Position numbers and translations under genes: made by a program | Shown: one piece after another, positions 1 through 9,039 of the stretch | How positions within the stretch are numbered: the stretch's first letter is position 1 | How the letters are laid out: each line of letters begins with the position of its first letter | Notes under the pieces: generated by a model | The model's database searches: none | What the model saw: the letters and a program-made list of their open reading frames with translations, nothing else | What the model was told of the DNA's origin: nothing | Source of the DNA: Vandiemenella viatica | Lineage: Eukaryota; Arthropoda; Insecta; Orthoptera; Morabidae | NCBI GenBank assembly: GCA_031002005.1 | Contig: JARYHS010009186.1 | Location: 107,978,829 to 108,042,828 of the forward strand | DNA length: 64,000 nucleotides | Reading direction: 5' to 3'

Positions 1-35
1 GTTCAAATTATTTCCTTTTAATACAAATTTCTCCA

Positions 36-745
36 TTACAAAATACTGAAGGAAGATTTAGGACTAAATATAAACCAAAGAAAGACAAAAGTAATGAAAT
101 ATAGAAGAAATGATACTAATAATAGTAGATTAAATATAAAAATAGGGTCGGATGCGACAGAAGAAGTTATTGAATTTTGCTTCGTAGGAAGTAAAATTAT
201 AGCCGATGTCCGAAGCAGGAATGATGTTAAAATCAGAATAGCACTAGCGAAAAGAGCCTTCATGAAAAAGAGAAATCTTTTGGTTTCAAATATTAATCTA
301 GGACTCAGAAATAACTTTTTAATTCTCTATATGTGGAACACAGCACTTTATGGCAGTAAAAAAGTAAAATTGAAGCATTTGAAATGTGGTGCTACAGAAC
401 AACGCTGAAAATTAAGTTGACAGACAAAGTACGAAATAAACGAGTTTTGGAAATGATGGGTGAGGAGAGAAGTTTGTGGAAGAAGCTTACAGATAGAAGA
501 GACAGGCTGGTGGATCGTATTTTGAGACATACAGGATTGGTTAATTTGTTAGTAGAGGGAACAGTCGAAAGTAAGAACTGTAGAGGAAGACAGAGATTAG
601 CATATACAGTATGAGGCAGATAATTGAGGACGTGGGTTGTATGGGGTATGTAGAGATGAAACTGTTAGCGCAAGCCACCAAGGGATTGCATCAAACCAGT
701 CGAGAGACTGATGACAAAAAAAAATAAACCAAAAAAAAAAAAATT
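36..745 (+). pseudogene. RTE-like LINE reverse transcriptase, C-terminal relic
   Basis: This is the tail of a non-LTR retrotransposon polyprotein. Reading forward it shows GLNINQRKTKVMKY, then 'FVGSKI', 'KRAFMKKRNLLVSN', 'LYMWNTALYGS', then 'KVRNKRVLEMMGEERSLWKKL', 'RILRHTGL', 'EGTVESKNCRGRQRL' and 'IIEDVGC'. That order matches the thumb and C-terminal region of RTE-type endonuclease/reverse transcriptases common in arthropods. The reading frame changes near 353-384, where the usual stretch between 'ALYGS' and 'MWCYR' is shortened, and a stop falls near 614. The catalytic palm lies outside the window or is lost. The end is followed by 'GATGAC' and A-rich sequence (about 705-745), consistent with a LINE 3' terminus. 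It is dead as a coding sequence. The clade call rests on motif memory. Confidence 0.7.
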
Positions 746-768
746 AGAAAGAAGCTAAAAGCGCACTA

Positions 769-1083
769 AGGCGACGTCCATAAATTACGTGAGGTGCAAT
801 AAAGGGGGGGGGGGGTCAACGGAAATCTCAAGTGAGGTTTTCGAAATTTTGATGGACTGTGTAAAAATAAAAGGTCTACAAAACACGCGAAAGTCCATTT
901 TAGGTGGGAATTTCGTCAAAATGTGGCGGTGTAACCAACTTTTGAAGGGTGAGACCTGAAAAAAAAAGGTCTCAAAAAGTTGCGAGAGCGATTTGTAAGG
1001 GTGGGGGGTCTCACGGACCAGATCTCACCACAGAGAGGGGGGGGAGATCCAAAAATCACTTCACGTAATTTATGGATGCCCCC
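769..1083. mobile_element. MITE, 'CATCCATAAATTACG' inverted-repeat family, copy 1
   Basis: This short non-coding element has terminal inverted repeats. The left end reads 'CGTCCATAAATTACGTGAGG' (degenerate outer bases) and the right end is the reverse complement of 'GGGGGCATCCATAAATTACG'. A TA dinucleotide flanks both ends (767-768 and 1084-1085). The interior is rich in G runs and repeats of the GAGATC/GGTCTCA type. The interior matches, in opposite orientation, the element at 48644-49054, so the two are one family. No coding capacity is seen. I cannot assign a superfamily from the ends alone. Confidence 0.7.
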
Positions 1084-1085
1084 TA

Positions 1086-1704
1086 TCACTACGTGTAGTG
1101 GGGTCGTCTGACAGTTCCTGTTGCCTCGCTTTCGTATGCAGGTAACTCGTGTGTGAGAGAGGAGCTGGTTGGGCCTCAGAGCGTGGAAAGACGGGTTCCG
1201 CCTTCTGGGGTTTCTCCGCCATATTTCTTTCTCACGATCCTACCAGCATGACGAACGGGCCGATAAGATCGTAGAAATTAGGGTCGCGAGCAGAGGTCAT
1301 AGTTCTTTTTTTGTCTTTTTTTTTACATGAACACCACGTGACTGGAATGGACGCCACCGGCAATGCTATGTGGGGGTTACAAAGTAGCTGAATTCATATA
1401 TTTAGATCCCACAGGTTGGTACCGTGTCACATTCATTCCGTTAAACGTTTTATCAATCTGTTGCAGCAGACCTACTCCCATCTGCCAACACTAAATGGCA
1501 GTATGGAAGGTAAATATGTTAGGGCTCAACAGTTCCAGAGACACTAAATTCTGTTCAGCAGGTACACAGAAATTATTAGCTGAACTAGGCCGTGTAAAAA
1601 GTTATTTGCTTTAATTACTTACTCATTTATATTTTAAAATTAAAAATAGGATAATTTTGAGGCAACTGGAGCTTAATATCAGCTGCAATTCGAGTTTATT
1701 TTCG
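1086..1704. other. Unassigned non-coding stretch
   Basis: Moderately GC-rich to about 1290 and AT-rich after that. I see no reading frame with recognisable motifs, no inverted repeats and no tRNA-like boxes. Only short T runs near 1304-1324 stand out. Confidence 0.5.
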
Positions 1705-1716
1705 TGTATATTTGGC

Positions 1717-1933
1717 TTTTTTGGCTTTACGCCTCGTTGAGGTCGTTAGAAACGGTAAAAGACTGGGAAAAAGGAAAAAAGCCATGGCATTTTGAAGGAA
1801 CTATCCTGGAATTTAGCTGGAGTAATTTTGGAAGACATGGAAAAACGAAATCTGATTGGCCGGACGGGGATTCGAACCCACGTTCTCTCGATTGCGAGGC
1901 CAGTGCGTTATCGCTCACCCATCACGCTCGGTC
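1717..1933 (-). mobile_element. tRNA-derived SINE (family A), full-length
   Basis: On the minus strand the head reads 'GAGCGTGATGGGTGAGCG' (A-box-like) and then 'GGGTTCGAATCCCCGTCCGG' (B box). The family body follows: a 'GGAGTAATTTTGG' counterpart of CACTCCAG, then 'AGGATAGTTCCTTCAAAAT' and 'GCCATGGC'. A 12-bp target duplication flanks it: TGTATATTTGGC at 1705-1716 and TGTATATTTAGC at 1934-1945, with one mismatch. That fixes both boundaries. It is non-coding and would depend on a LINE for mobility. Confidence 0.85.
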
Positions 1934-1945
1934 TGTATATTTAGC

Positions 1946-2680
1946 TAGTAGATGTAACCTACGACTGTGTTTTGGATGTGATTAAGGTTCTAGAGTATCT
2001 CCCAACGGACAGTCAGGCTGAAATGGGTAAATACCAACTTTTCACTTCTTGAGATATTTCCTTCGTTTCGGTAAAACCGTAACTATACACATTCTCTGTT
2101 AATTGTTTCACAGAATCTAACCTTTGTGTGTATCTATAGTTCTACCTTTTGACGATCCCGTCCACTAAAAAATTAACCAGTTGGAGAAGATGAAGGAGCT
2201 GCTCTTCGTCGAGCCATTCCAAAGTAGATGGTTCCATAACGTCATTATTTATGGAATATTTCCTCATAACTTTGATTTCCTCATAAGTTTGATTTTTCCT
2301 CCGTTCCTTGTCAACATAGTTATCCCGTTTCTAATCATCCATTGTCAACTATACGCTTAGCACTCAGTTTCTTTAGTTGTATTTCTTCCCCTTAGGCCCA
2401 GATATTTTTAATCCTCTCCCTGTTACAGGTTTTCGTTTAGTCCATGACCTGATAATTTTCTATTTGAACGCCTGAAGAGGCTGTAGATGCAAATGAGTGA
2501 CTGATAAAGTGCTGCTGTAGTTACATAAACTTGAATTTTCAGTAATATTCGAGTATTTCCAACATTAATATAGAAGTTGTGCAGAACAAGTAAGCAGCTG
2601 AATTCTTACTTGATAGAACACAACGTAAAAGTATTGCTAAGAGCCAGATAGACATAGGGTCCATTATTAAAGCAGTTTAC
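1946..2680. other. Unassigned non-coding stretch
   Basis: AT-rich, with no motif-bearing reading frame and no clear repeat ends. The last part (about 2570-2680) may be further decayed LINE sequence leading into the relic that follows. Confidence 0.4.
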
Positions 2681-2684
2681 CAAA

Positions 2685-3005
2685 TATTTTGTGTGGAATG
2701 TAGTGTCGTATGGATCAGAGATGTGGACAGTAAAAATGTATTTAAGAAATTACTTGTAGGATTTTTAAATGTAGGTCTGGAGAAAAATGGATTGAGGAGT
2801 TTCTGGTAAGGCTAGAAAATTAAACTGGATGAAGAAGAGGAAATAGACTCGGTAATATCACATACTAAGCAAATAATATATGTATAGAGAAAACATGAGA
2901 GGAAAAATACGAAGAGGAAGATTTGGGATGTTAACGAATGTCAAAAGAAAGCAAAAACTGTAAACAAATGAAGATTCTCCTGACAGTAAGAAGTGGAGGC
3001 TGTAC
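2685..3005 (+). pseudogene. Second RTE-like LINE relic
   Basis: Conceptual translation with several stops gives 'FVWNVVSYGSEMWTV', then 'VWRKMD', 'KARKLNWMKK' and 'RKIWDVNEC'. This follows the same order as the RTE-type region W-S-x-A-L-Y-G-S-E-T-W-T ... M-W-C-W-R-R-M ... R-R-x-W. It is far more decayed than the relic at the left edge and belongs to a different family of the same broad type. There is no open frame of useful length. It is recognisable only by the 'YGSEMWT' block and its downstream spacing, so the limits are approximate. Confidence 0.45.
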
Positions 3006-3159
3006 ATTTCATACGTTTCGAGAGACAGATATAGAAAGGAACAGAAAAAAAATGCTGTTATAGAAAAACAGTTTGCTATCGGCGTTGATAAGGTGCTTTG
3101 TTTCCTTCTCTGAGCTGTGTTTATCTTCACGTTCATGATACTTTAACAACCCGTTTTTA

Positions 3160-3700
3160 TCTTTTATGCTACGCAGGGTGAGAGGTGGAAAAATTTCGCC
3201 TCGCTTTTCAAATTTCTGCGAAAAATTATTGTTAAATACCACGGATTTATTAAGAATTCCGGCTTCAAAATGCGGGTGCTACCATTCTGTGTGTACGTTT
3301 TCCCAAACAGCTCTGCAGTGCATTGCGCGATCAAGTGCGGCAAGCCTGAAAACCGGGGCCGGTTTAATTGGAGCTGCAGCGCGTTCTTTCTTTGCCGATT
3401 CCCAGGACCCATTAATGCAGTCCGCCGTGCCGCAGTGGGGCAATCATTAGTCATTCATTGATAATGAGATCATTCGATATATGTGCCAAATTAATTTAAT
3501 AGGTCTGCACTAGCTAAATTGGGAGCGTTCAAAATTAATTGGTGCTTGTCGGGGGAAAAAATGCCTATTACCGTTTTATGTTGCAGCGGCGAGCGAACGA
3601 GGGCTGTCGGCCATCTATATATCAGGGTCGTTAGCGGCACCATTCCTGTTGGCTGCCCTGCCCTATAGTTCCTCTTCACTCACTCGCCGAGCACCAACAA
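3160..3700. other. GC-balanced non-coding island with homeodomain-type motifs
   Basis: This stretch stands out from its AT-rich neighbours by balanced composition, high sequence complexity and a cluster of TAATTA/ATTAAT-type words ('AATTAATTTAAT', 'AAAATTAATTGG'). The reading frames here lack recognisable protein motifs and overlap on both strands, so I do not call a gene. Composition of this kind is often seen in conserved non-coding regulatory DNA near developmental genes. No alignment is available to test it here. Confidence 0.25.
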
Positions 3701-4370
3701 CTTCGTCATGCTTCGACAGACTCTCGCGTTCCAGAACGATGTCCCAGCAAAACAATGCTTCCAGCCTACAAGTTCCAGTGAGGTGGTATATCTTGGAAGC
3801 AGCTCTTGGGACTGGTATACAGTCTGGCTTCGACCACGAAGTAAGATGGTAAATAAGCCGAGAAAAATAGCAAAGATATTCTTGTGGACCTGGTAGCGTA
3901 GGATCCGCTGCGTTAAACTCGTGTTGCCGAGTCGCTGATTCGTTTCCGGCATTAGCGTTTTTAGGGCCCCATACCCAAAGCTAAACGAATCCCCATCGTT
4001 GGTCGTGCAAAAATATGTGCGTCTATCACAATAGTTCATAAACGGAATAAATTTTAGACTTCAAAATTTGGCCCTGTTATGTCATTCGTTGACATAAAAC
4101 TAGGTGTAATATTTAAAATATTGTAAAATTATGTTTTAGAGGAGTTCAATAGAAGGAAGTGGATAAAAGTTTTTTCCCCCTACTCAAGCGTGTGTGACTA
4201 TGTATGCTGGTCAAATGTAGGACTAAAAATTTTTCTTTCTCATTGTATAGTCTCACTGTATAGTCGCGAACGCAGTCAAAGATACTAGTTCTAGAAAGTA
4301 AGCTGGGAACTATATGATCTACTATAAAATTTCGTAAGGTCATCCACTCACCTCGATAGCTATTGGCTAG
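3701..4370. other. Unassigned non-coding stretch
   Basis: Mixed composition, no protein motifs on either strand, no terminal repeats and no tRNA-like boxes recognised. Confidence 0.4.
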
Positions 4371-4430
4371 ATAACGGTGTCACGTGTCAGCCTTAGCTCA
4401 CAAAACAGCGACCAGAGATACCATTAGAAG

Positions 4431-4660
4431 GAATTCGTGGTTATGTCTACAATTTAATAACTAAGCAACTGTTACCAAAGTAATTGGCATAACACATTCA
4501 TTAACTTTGCTTTTCATAATGTTTCATAGTTTAAAAAAATTAATAAGTTTTGCGGTTGAAAAAACGTGGATCTGTTACTAATTAAAGCAACTTAAAAAAC
4601 TTTAAAAAAATTAAGTTACTCAAAATTTTTGCTGTAACCACGAATGACAATTGTCATTCC
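4431..4660. repeat. Inverted-repeat segment with an 18-bp perfect palindrome
   Basis: ATTCGTGGTTA near 4432 is repeated in inverse orientation as TAACCACGAAT near 4635-4645. Immediately inside the second arm is the perfect palindrome GAATGACAATTGTCATTC (4642-4659). The span could be a small foldback or MITE relic, but no target duplication is obvious. Confidence 0.35.
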
Positions 4661-5320
4661 GGGTTAGGATAAATTTCAGTTTAATTACAACTTCCACTCA
4701 TGTTGTTTCTTGACCAAAATTTATGCATTACGGTTTATTTGCTTTTTAGGCATTTTACTGACCACTTTCGTTATTGGTCTTCATTCATGTTCGCTGCATG
4801 TGAGTTATTAGGTTATTTTAAGTGGACATCAGATCAAATGTGTCACCGAATCGACTATTTTGGTAACTTATTTCTGCGGAGTTGCTCAACTGTTTCATAA
4901 TATGGAATGTGTATTCAGTTCCCAGGCCGTCACAGATACTATGACCAATGTGTACTTTATGAGTGTCGGCCCAGTCTGAATAATAAACAACGTGATGCTT
5001 TCGAAGCAAACAGGATTTTTAAAAAAAAATAATTGCAGAGTGAATGTCCGTGTTTAATACCTATCTCTGTTAATGCTTCTGAGTTCTTCAAGCTCAAGAG
5101 ATTTTATTCATCCTTAGAGTGAAACACAAATCAAGCTTATATTTGGCCAGATCAGATCAACCTGTCATAATCTTTCATCGTAAAAACTGTAACTATTCTA
5201 GACCCGTGACGATACGCAAAAACAATCACGAGCTTACACTAGTTATAAAAAAAAAGAATAAGTTGAAACTAAAATTTAATGTACGTATATTATTAGATGC
5301 CTCGTGGTTTTATTAATATA
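4661..5320. other. Unassigned AT-rich stretch
   Basis: AT-rich with no recognised coding motif or repeat end. Confidence 0.4.
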
Positions 5321-5324
5321 TGAT

Positions 5325-6118
5325 AAATAACTAGTCTACAATCCAGTTTCAAATTTTAGCTTGTTTTATTGCTAGTAAACCATCGGACTTCAAAATACAG
5401 TTCACATATAAACACAACACTCCAACGATTACAGTCGACACTTCTTCAAAAGACAATACTACCAAAACTGTTTGTTCAACACTGTCTTTGGCCGACGTAA
5501 ACTAATGCCAAGATTCTGATACTCAGGCTTTGCTGGTCGCTTTATATAAGCTCCACCCAAAGTTCTAGGCCACTACAAAGGCTTCCGACAGATATTTCTC
5601 GAACATTAACAATACTTAAACAATTTATAACATATTAAAAACAATCAGAATTAATACTTAATCATTTACAATCATTACAAAATTCTTAGAAATGAAAATT
5701 AAATATACTTAAACACAAAATTATCCACATGAATCATTTTAAACCGCAGTAAATCAGCTTTTAAACATCGTAGCTCACCTTAATACTTACAATTACAAAC
5801 ATTTAAGCTATTCTCTGACATAGTTCTGTTCTTAAACATATTAAATGGTATTTACGCAATTTATTTTCATCAGACATAGTCCATTTACACTGATTTACAA
5901 TAAAATACAAGACAAATATACAAAATCATTTTCAATCACAATCTGTTTTGCTACAAATGCTTCATAAAATACAATTCCAGTTAAAGTTTAGGTTCGAGGG
6001 CTATTTATTAAAATTATATGCTCTAGTGTGTCAGCTAGCGTACTGATTGTTTTTTTTTTTCGACAGATTTCCCAAAATCATGAAGGCCAATGCTATGACG
6101 GTCCCCCCTTTCACAAAC
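5325..6118 (-). repeat. Candidate LTR with polypurine tract (LTR retrotransposon relic)
   Basis: On the minus strand a polypurine tract 'GTGAAAGGGGGGACC' (about 6103-6117) is followed by about 780 bp of non-coding DNA. That DNA holds a TATA-type promoter word GCTTATATAAAGCG (around 5541-5552) and, about 170 bp further on, an AATAAA signal (5365-5370). A polypurine tract, TATA box and poly(A) signal in this order are what an LTR (U3-R-U5) looks like. The exact TG...CA ends and a second LTR are not seen. No reverse transcriptase or integrase motifs are recognisable upstream on that strand. It is therefore a candidate 3' LTR or isolated terminal remnant. Confidence 0.35.
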
Positions 6119-6620
6119 AAAAATACGTTTAACAACACACAGAGCATAATTGTTTCGCAGATATATGGCAACACAACAGTCCTCCAATAGTTTAATGAGT
6201 CCGGATCTGACAAATCCGGTTGTGTTACTGGTAGGACACATGTACAGTGCTCCCACACTCATGCCTACACACTGGATTTTTTGGCCAGGTGACGGTTTTT
6301 CTTGGTCTATAAGAAAAAAAGAGTTGTTATTATTTACCACAGTGAAAGGTGAATATAATGTGCATTCAAGTTCTGGCTTTGACTGCTTCGGTTTACAGTC
6401 CAATAATTATTTTAAATATGCAAGCTCCAGGGAAAAATAGCGTAAACTCTAGAATTTTCAACAATGTTCACCGATCATGTAACTTTGAGTCATTTGGCTA
6501 TATTGTAGCATGTTATAACTATGCTCGCTTAAATTTTAAATTACACCAGCCCAACTATTATATCCTAGCCTGCTTTTTATGCGCCCTAGATTTTAAAATT
6601 ATCGTATAAGTTAGCGCATT
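6119..6620. other. Unassigned stretch beside the candidate LTR
   Basis: Reading frames of 75-122 codons exist on the minus strand, but they show no motifs I recognise. If the LTR call is right, this would be the 3' end of that retroelement's internal region. Confidence 0.3.
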
Positions 6621-6816
6621 AATTAATTTTTAATTTAATTTAATTTAATTGCAATGGAGCACAGGCTCCGGTGGCAATTTCCCTACACACCCATCTTCCC
6701 CCTATCCTGCACCCACCTACATTTGCCCTCTACAAATTTTATCTTTAAATTCCTTCAAAGTTTTCGGTAAATTATTCATCATTTCTCTTGGTAACTCATT
6801 CCAATCCCTGACACCC

Positions 6817-7368
6817 TTACCTAAAAAAGAGAATCTTCCCACACACTTGTACCTGAAATGCCTCATCACCAGTATATGCCCTGTACACTCCCATGACCCT
6901 CCTCATCCTCCTCCTGTCTTGCAATGAATCCCATTCCAGCTCCTTTATCATATCCGTCACTGATTGCATTCTGCGATAATTTACAGAAACAAATCTAGCA
7001 GCCCTTCTTTGCACCCTCTCCAACTCCTGTATTTGATACGTAAAATGAGGGTCCCATACTACACTACCATATTCGAGCAATGGTCTGACCAAAGTTTTGT
7101 AACCCAATTCCTTGACTTCTCTCGTACATCCCCTCATCACTCTCTCCAACAAGTGCAGAACTTTGAAACCTTTTCCTACCACCTGTCCTATGTGTCCTGC
7201 CCAGTTAAGTTTGTTATCAAAAGTAATTCCAAGATATTTGCATTTCATGTCTTCAGCAAGCAATTCTTTCCCCACCTTATATTCATAATTAACCTTTTGT
7301 TTTTTATTTGTATATCTAATATGCTGACTCTTCTTTGCATTTATCTTCATTCCATGTTTACAACCCAA
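6817..7368 (-). pseudogene. LINE reverse transcriptase, C-terminal part
   Basis: This continues the LINE after a frameshift: 'GMKINAKKSQHIRYTNKK', 'DMKCKYLGITFDNKLNWAGHI', 'EVKELGYKTLVRPLLEYGSVVWDP', 'IQELERVQRRAARFVSVNY', 'VTDMIKELEWDSLQDRRRMRR'. This is the thumb and C-terminal domain typical of CR1/Jockey-type elements, with the usual 'YLGI...LVRPLLEY...LERVQRRAARF' sequence order. The last dozen residues are out of frame. The downstream remainder to about 6720 can be followed in another frame before the 3' tail. Confidence 0.85.
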
Positions 7369-8670
7369 TTAGATATCCTGTCCAGATCACCCTGCAACTG
7401 TTTACAATCCTCTATCGTTTCGATTCTTTTATACAGCATTATTTCATCTGCAAACAATCTAATTTCAGATAGTAAACAATCAACACAATTATTCATTAGA
7501 ATAATGAATAGCAATGGTCCCAATACGCTACCCTGTGGCACACCCATTTTTACTTCCACTTCTTTTGATACTACATTTCCTACCCTAACTTTCTGCTTTC
7601 TACCTTTTAAAAATTCTTCTACCCAGCAAATGACTTTCTTATCCACTCCAATGGTTTTTACCTTATTTACTACCATTTTATGGCTTACTCTGTCAAACGC
7701 CTTAGACAGATCTAGTGCTACACTATCAATTTTGCCTCCCTTGTCCATTTCATCTGAAATATCTTGCATATATCCCACCAACTGAGATTCGCATGAATAT
7801 CCTTGCCTGAAACCATGTTGACTGCTTGAAAACCAATTACGTTCCTCACATATATTTCTGATGTGGTTGCATATCAATCTTTCCATTAATTTACCTACCT
7901 CTGATGTCAAACTGATTGGCCTGTAATTCTCAACTCTATTTCTCACCCCTCCCTTATGTACCGGTACTACTATTGCACTTTTCCAGTCCTGTGGTAAGCA
8001 GCAAGTGTCTAGACTCAATTTAAATAATATTTCAAGATAAGGTACAATGTCACATCCGGCTATCTTTAAGATATCTGTAGTAATATTATCTTCACCAGCC
8101 CCTTTATGTTTTTTCAGCTTTCTTATTTCCTTCATGATTTCCGCAGGATGGATATCAAATTTTTTACTATCGTCATTTCTAATTGTGTTATTAAGCTCGT
8201 TCTCCGAATTAGACCCTCCTGTTACTGATTCATTGTCCCTAATGCTTTCACTGAACCATTTACTTAAAATCTCTGCCTTTTTCAAATCGTCAGTAACTTC
8301 TTTTCCATCCTTATCTATAAGTGTCTCTACATCCTCCCTTCCCCTCAGTTTCCTGATATAGGCATAGAAATTTCTAGATGCATCAGTCAATGGTCCCCCT
8401 GCACTGACAATACTCTTCATAAACCCATCTTTAGCCATTTTCCTTTGCTGTTATTAAGTCCTTGTTTAGTTGTTTTAAATATTCCCTACTACCCTGCTGT
8501 CTCTTAACTCTGTTATGTTCTTTTCTTACCAACCTCTTTAACCTCCTCACTTCCCTATTATAGTACATAGGTTCTCTACTTCTCTTTATTTTTTGCTTTG
8601 GAATAAATTTTTCTTCCCCCTTTCTTATTATCTCCTTGAACTCTTCCCACCTTGACTCTACTGTTCCCAC
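7347..8670 (-). pseudogene. LINE reverse transcriptase, palm/fingers part
   Basis: This is the central reverse transcriptase region of the LINE. From the 5' side there is a lysine/arginine-rich segment ('KIKRSREP', 'RRLKRLVRKEHNRVK'), a frameshift near 8435, then 'HKGAGEDNITTDIL', 'PQDWKSAIVVPVHKGG', 'ENYRPISLTSEVGKLMERL', 'QHGFRQGYSCESQL', 'VALDLSKAFDRVSH', 'GVPQGSVLGPLLF' and 'LFADEIMLY'. These are RT motifs 1 to 5 in order. The catalytic FADD/YADD box reads FADE (about 7440-7460), so the second catalytic aspartate is replaced by glutamate and polymerase activity is doubtful. The frame ends just after, at a shift near 7360. The family normally carries an endonuclease upstream, which is absent here. 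Confidence 0.85.
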
Positions 8671-8689
8671 CTTGACTCTATTGTTTTAG

Positions 8690-9001
8690 TTTTAATCTAA
8701 ATCTTAGTATGGACAGTCTCTGCAACGAACAGTCAGTGACGTAGGGATTCCGCCATAACACTTTAAGAATGGAAGCATAGTTTCACTCTGGTATAGCTTT
8801 AATGCAATGATAACAAAATCTTTCATTTACTAATTTTGAACAAAAATATTAAATTTTCAGGGGGGTAGATAAGCTCCATGGCTGATGTTAACATATCTGA
8901 AATACCAATTGGGAAATTACGGAATCTGATCAAACCAGTAGATAGCTGTTTCTGCTACCTTGATTTTTTCAGAATTAAATGAAGAACTCTTTCTCGATTA
9001 A
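8690..9001. other. Unassigned stretch between LINE and Helitron
   Basis: No coding motif or repeat end is recognised. It ends in the A that precedes the proposed Helitron 5' terminus. Confidence 0.4.
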
Positions 9002-9039
9002 TCTTATATATATATATAAAAATAGACGTGTTTTTTTCC

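Larger units (their letters stand above)
6626..8684 (-). mobile_element. CR1/Jockey-type LINE, 5'-truncated
   Basis: This non-LTR retrotransposon runs right to left. It has the reverse transcriptase and C-terminal region but no endonuclease domain, so it is 5'-truncated at about 8684. The 3' end on the minus strand finishes in an (AATTA)n-type tail (6626-6652), not a long poly(A). At the 5' junction a 20-bp unit is tandemly duplicated (8644-8663 and 8664-8683), perhaps a by-product of end joining during target-primed insertion. Frameshifts break the polyprotein at about 8435, 7360 and 6870. It encodes no working enzyme. Confidence 0.85.

Noticed and set aside
6964..7785. A 273-codon plus-strand frame, the longest on that strand
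   Set aside because: It lies antisense to the LINE reverse transcriptase, whose motifs are unmistakable on the minus strand.
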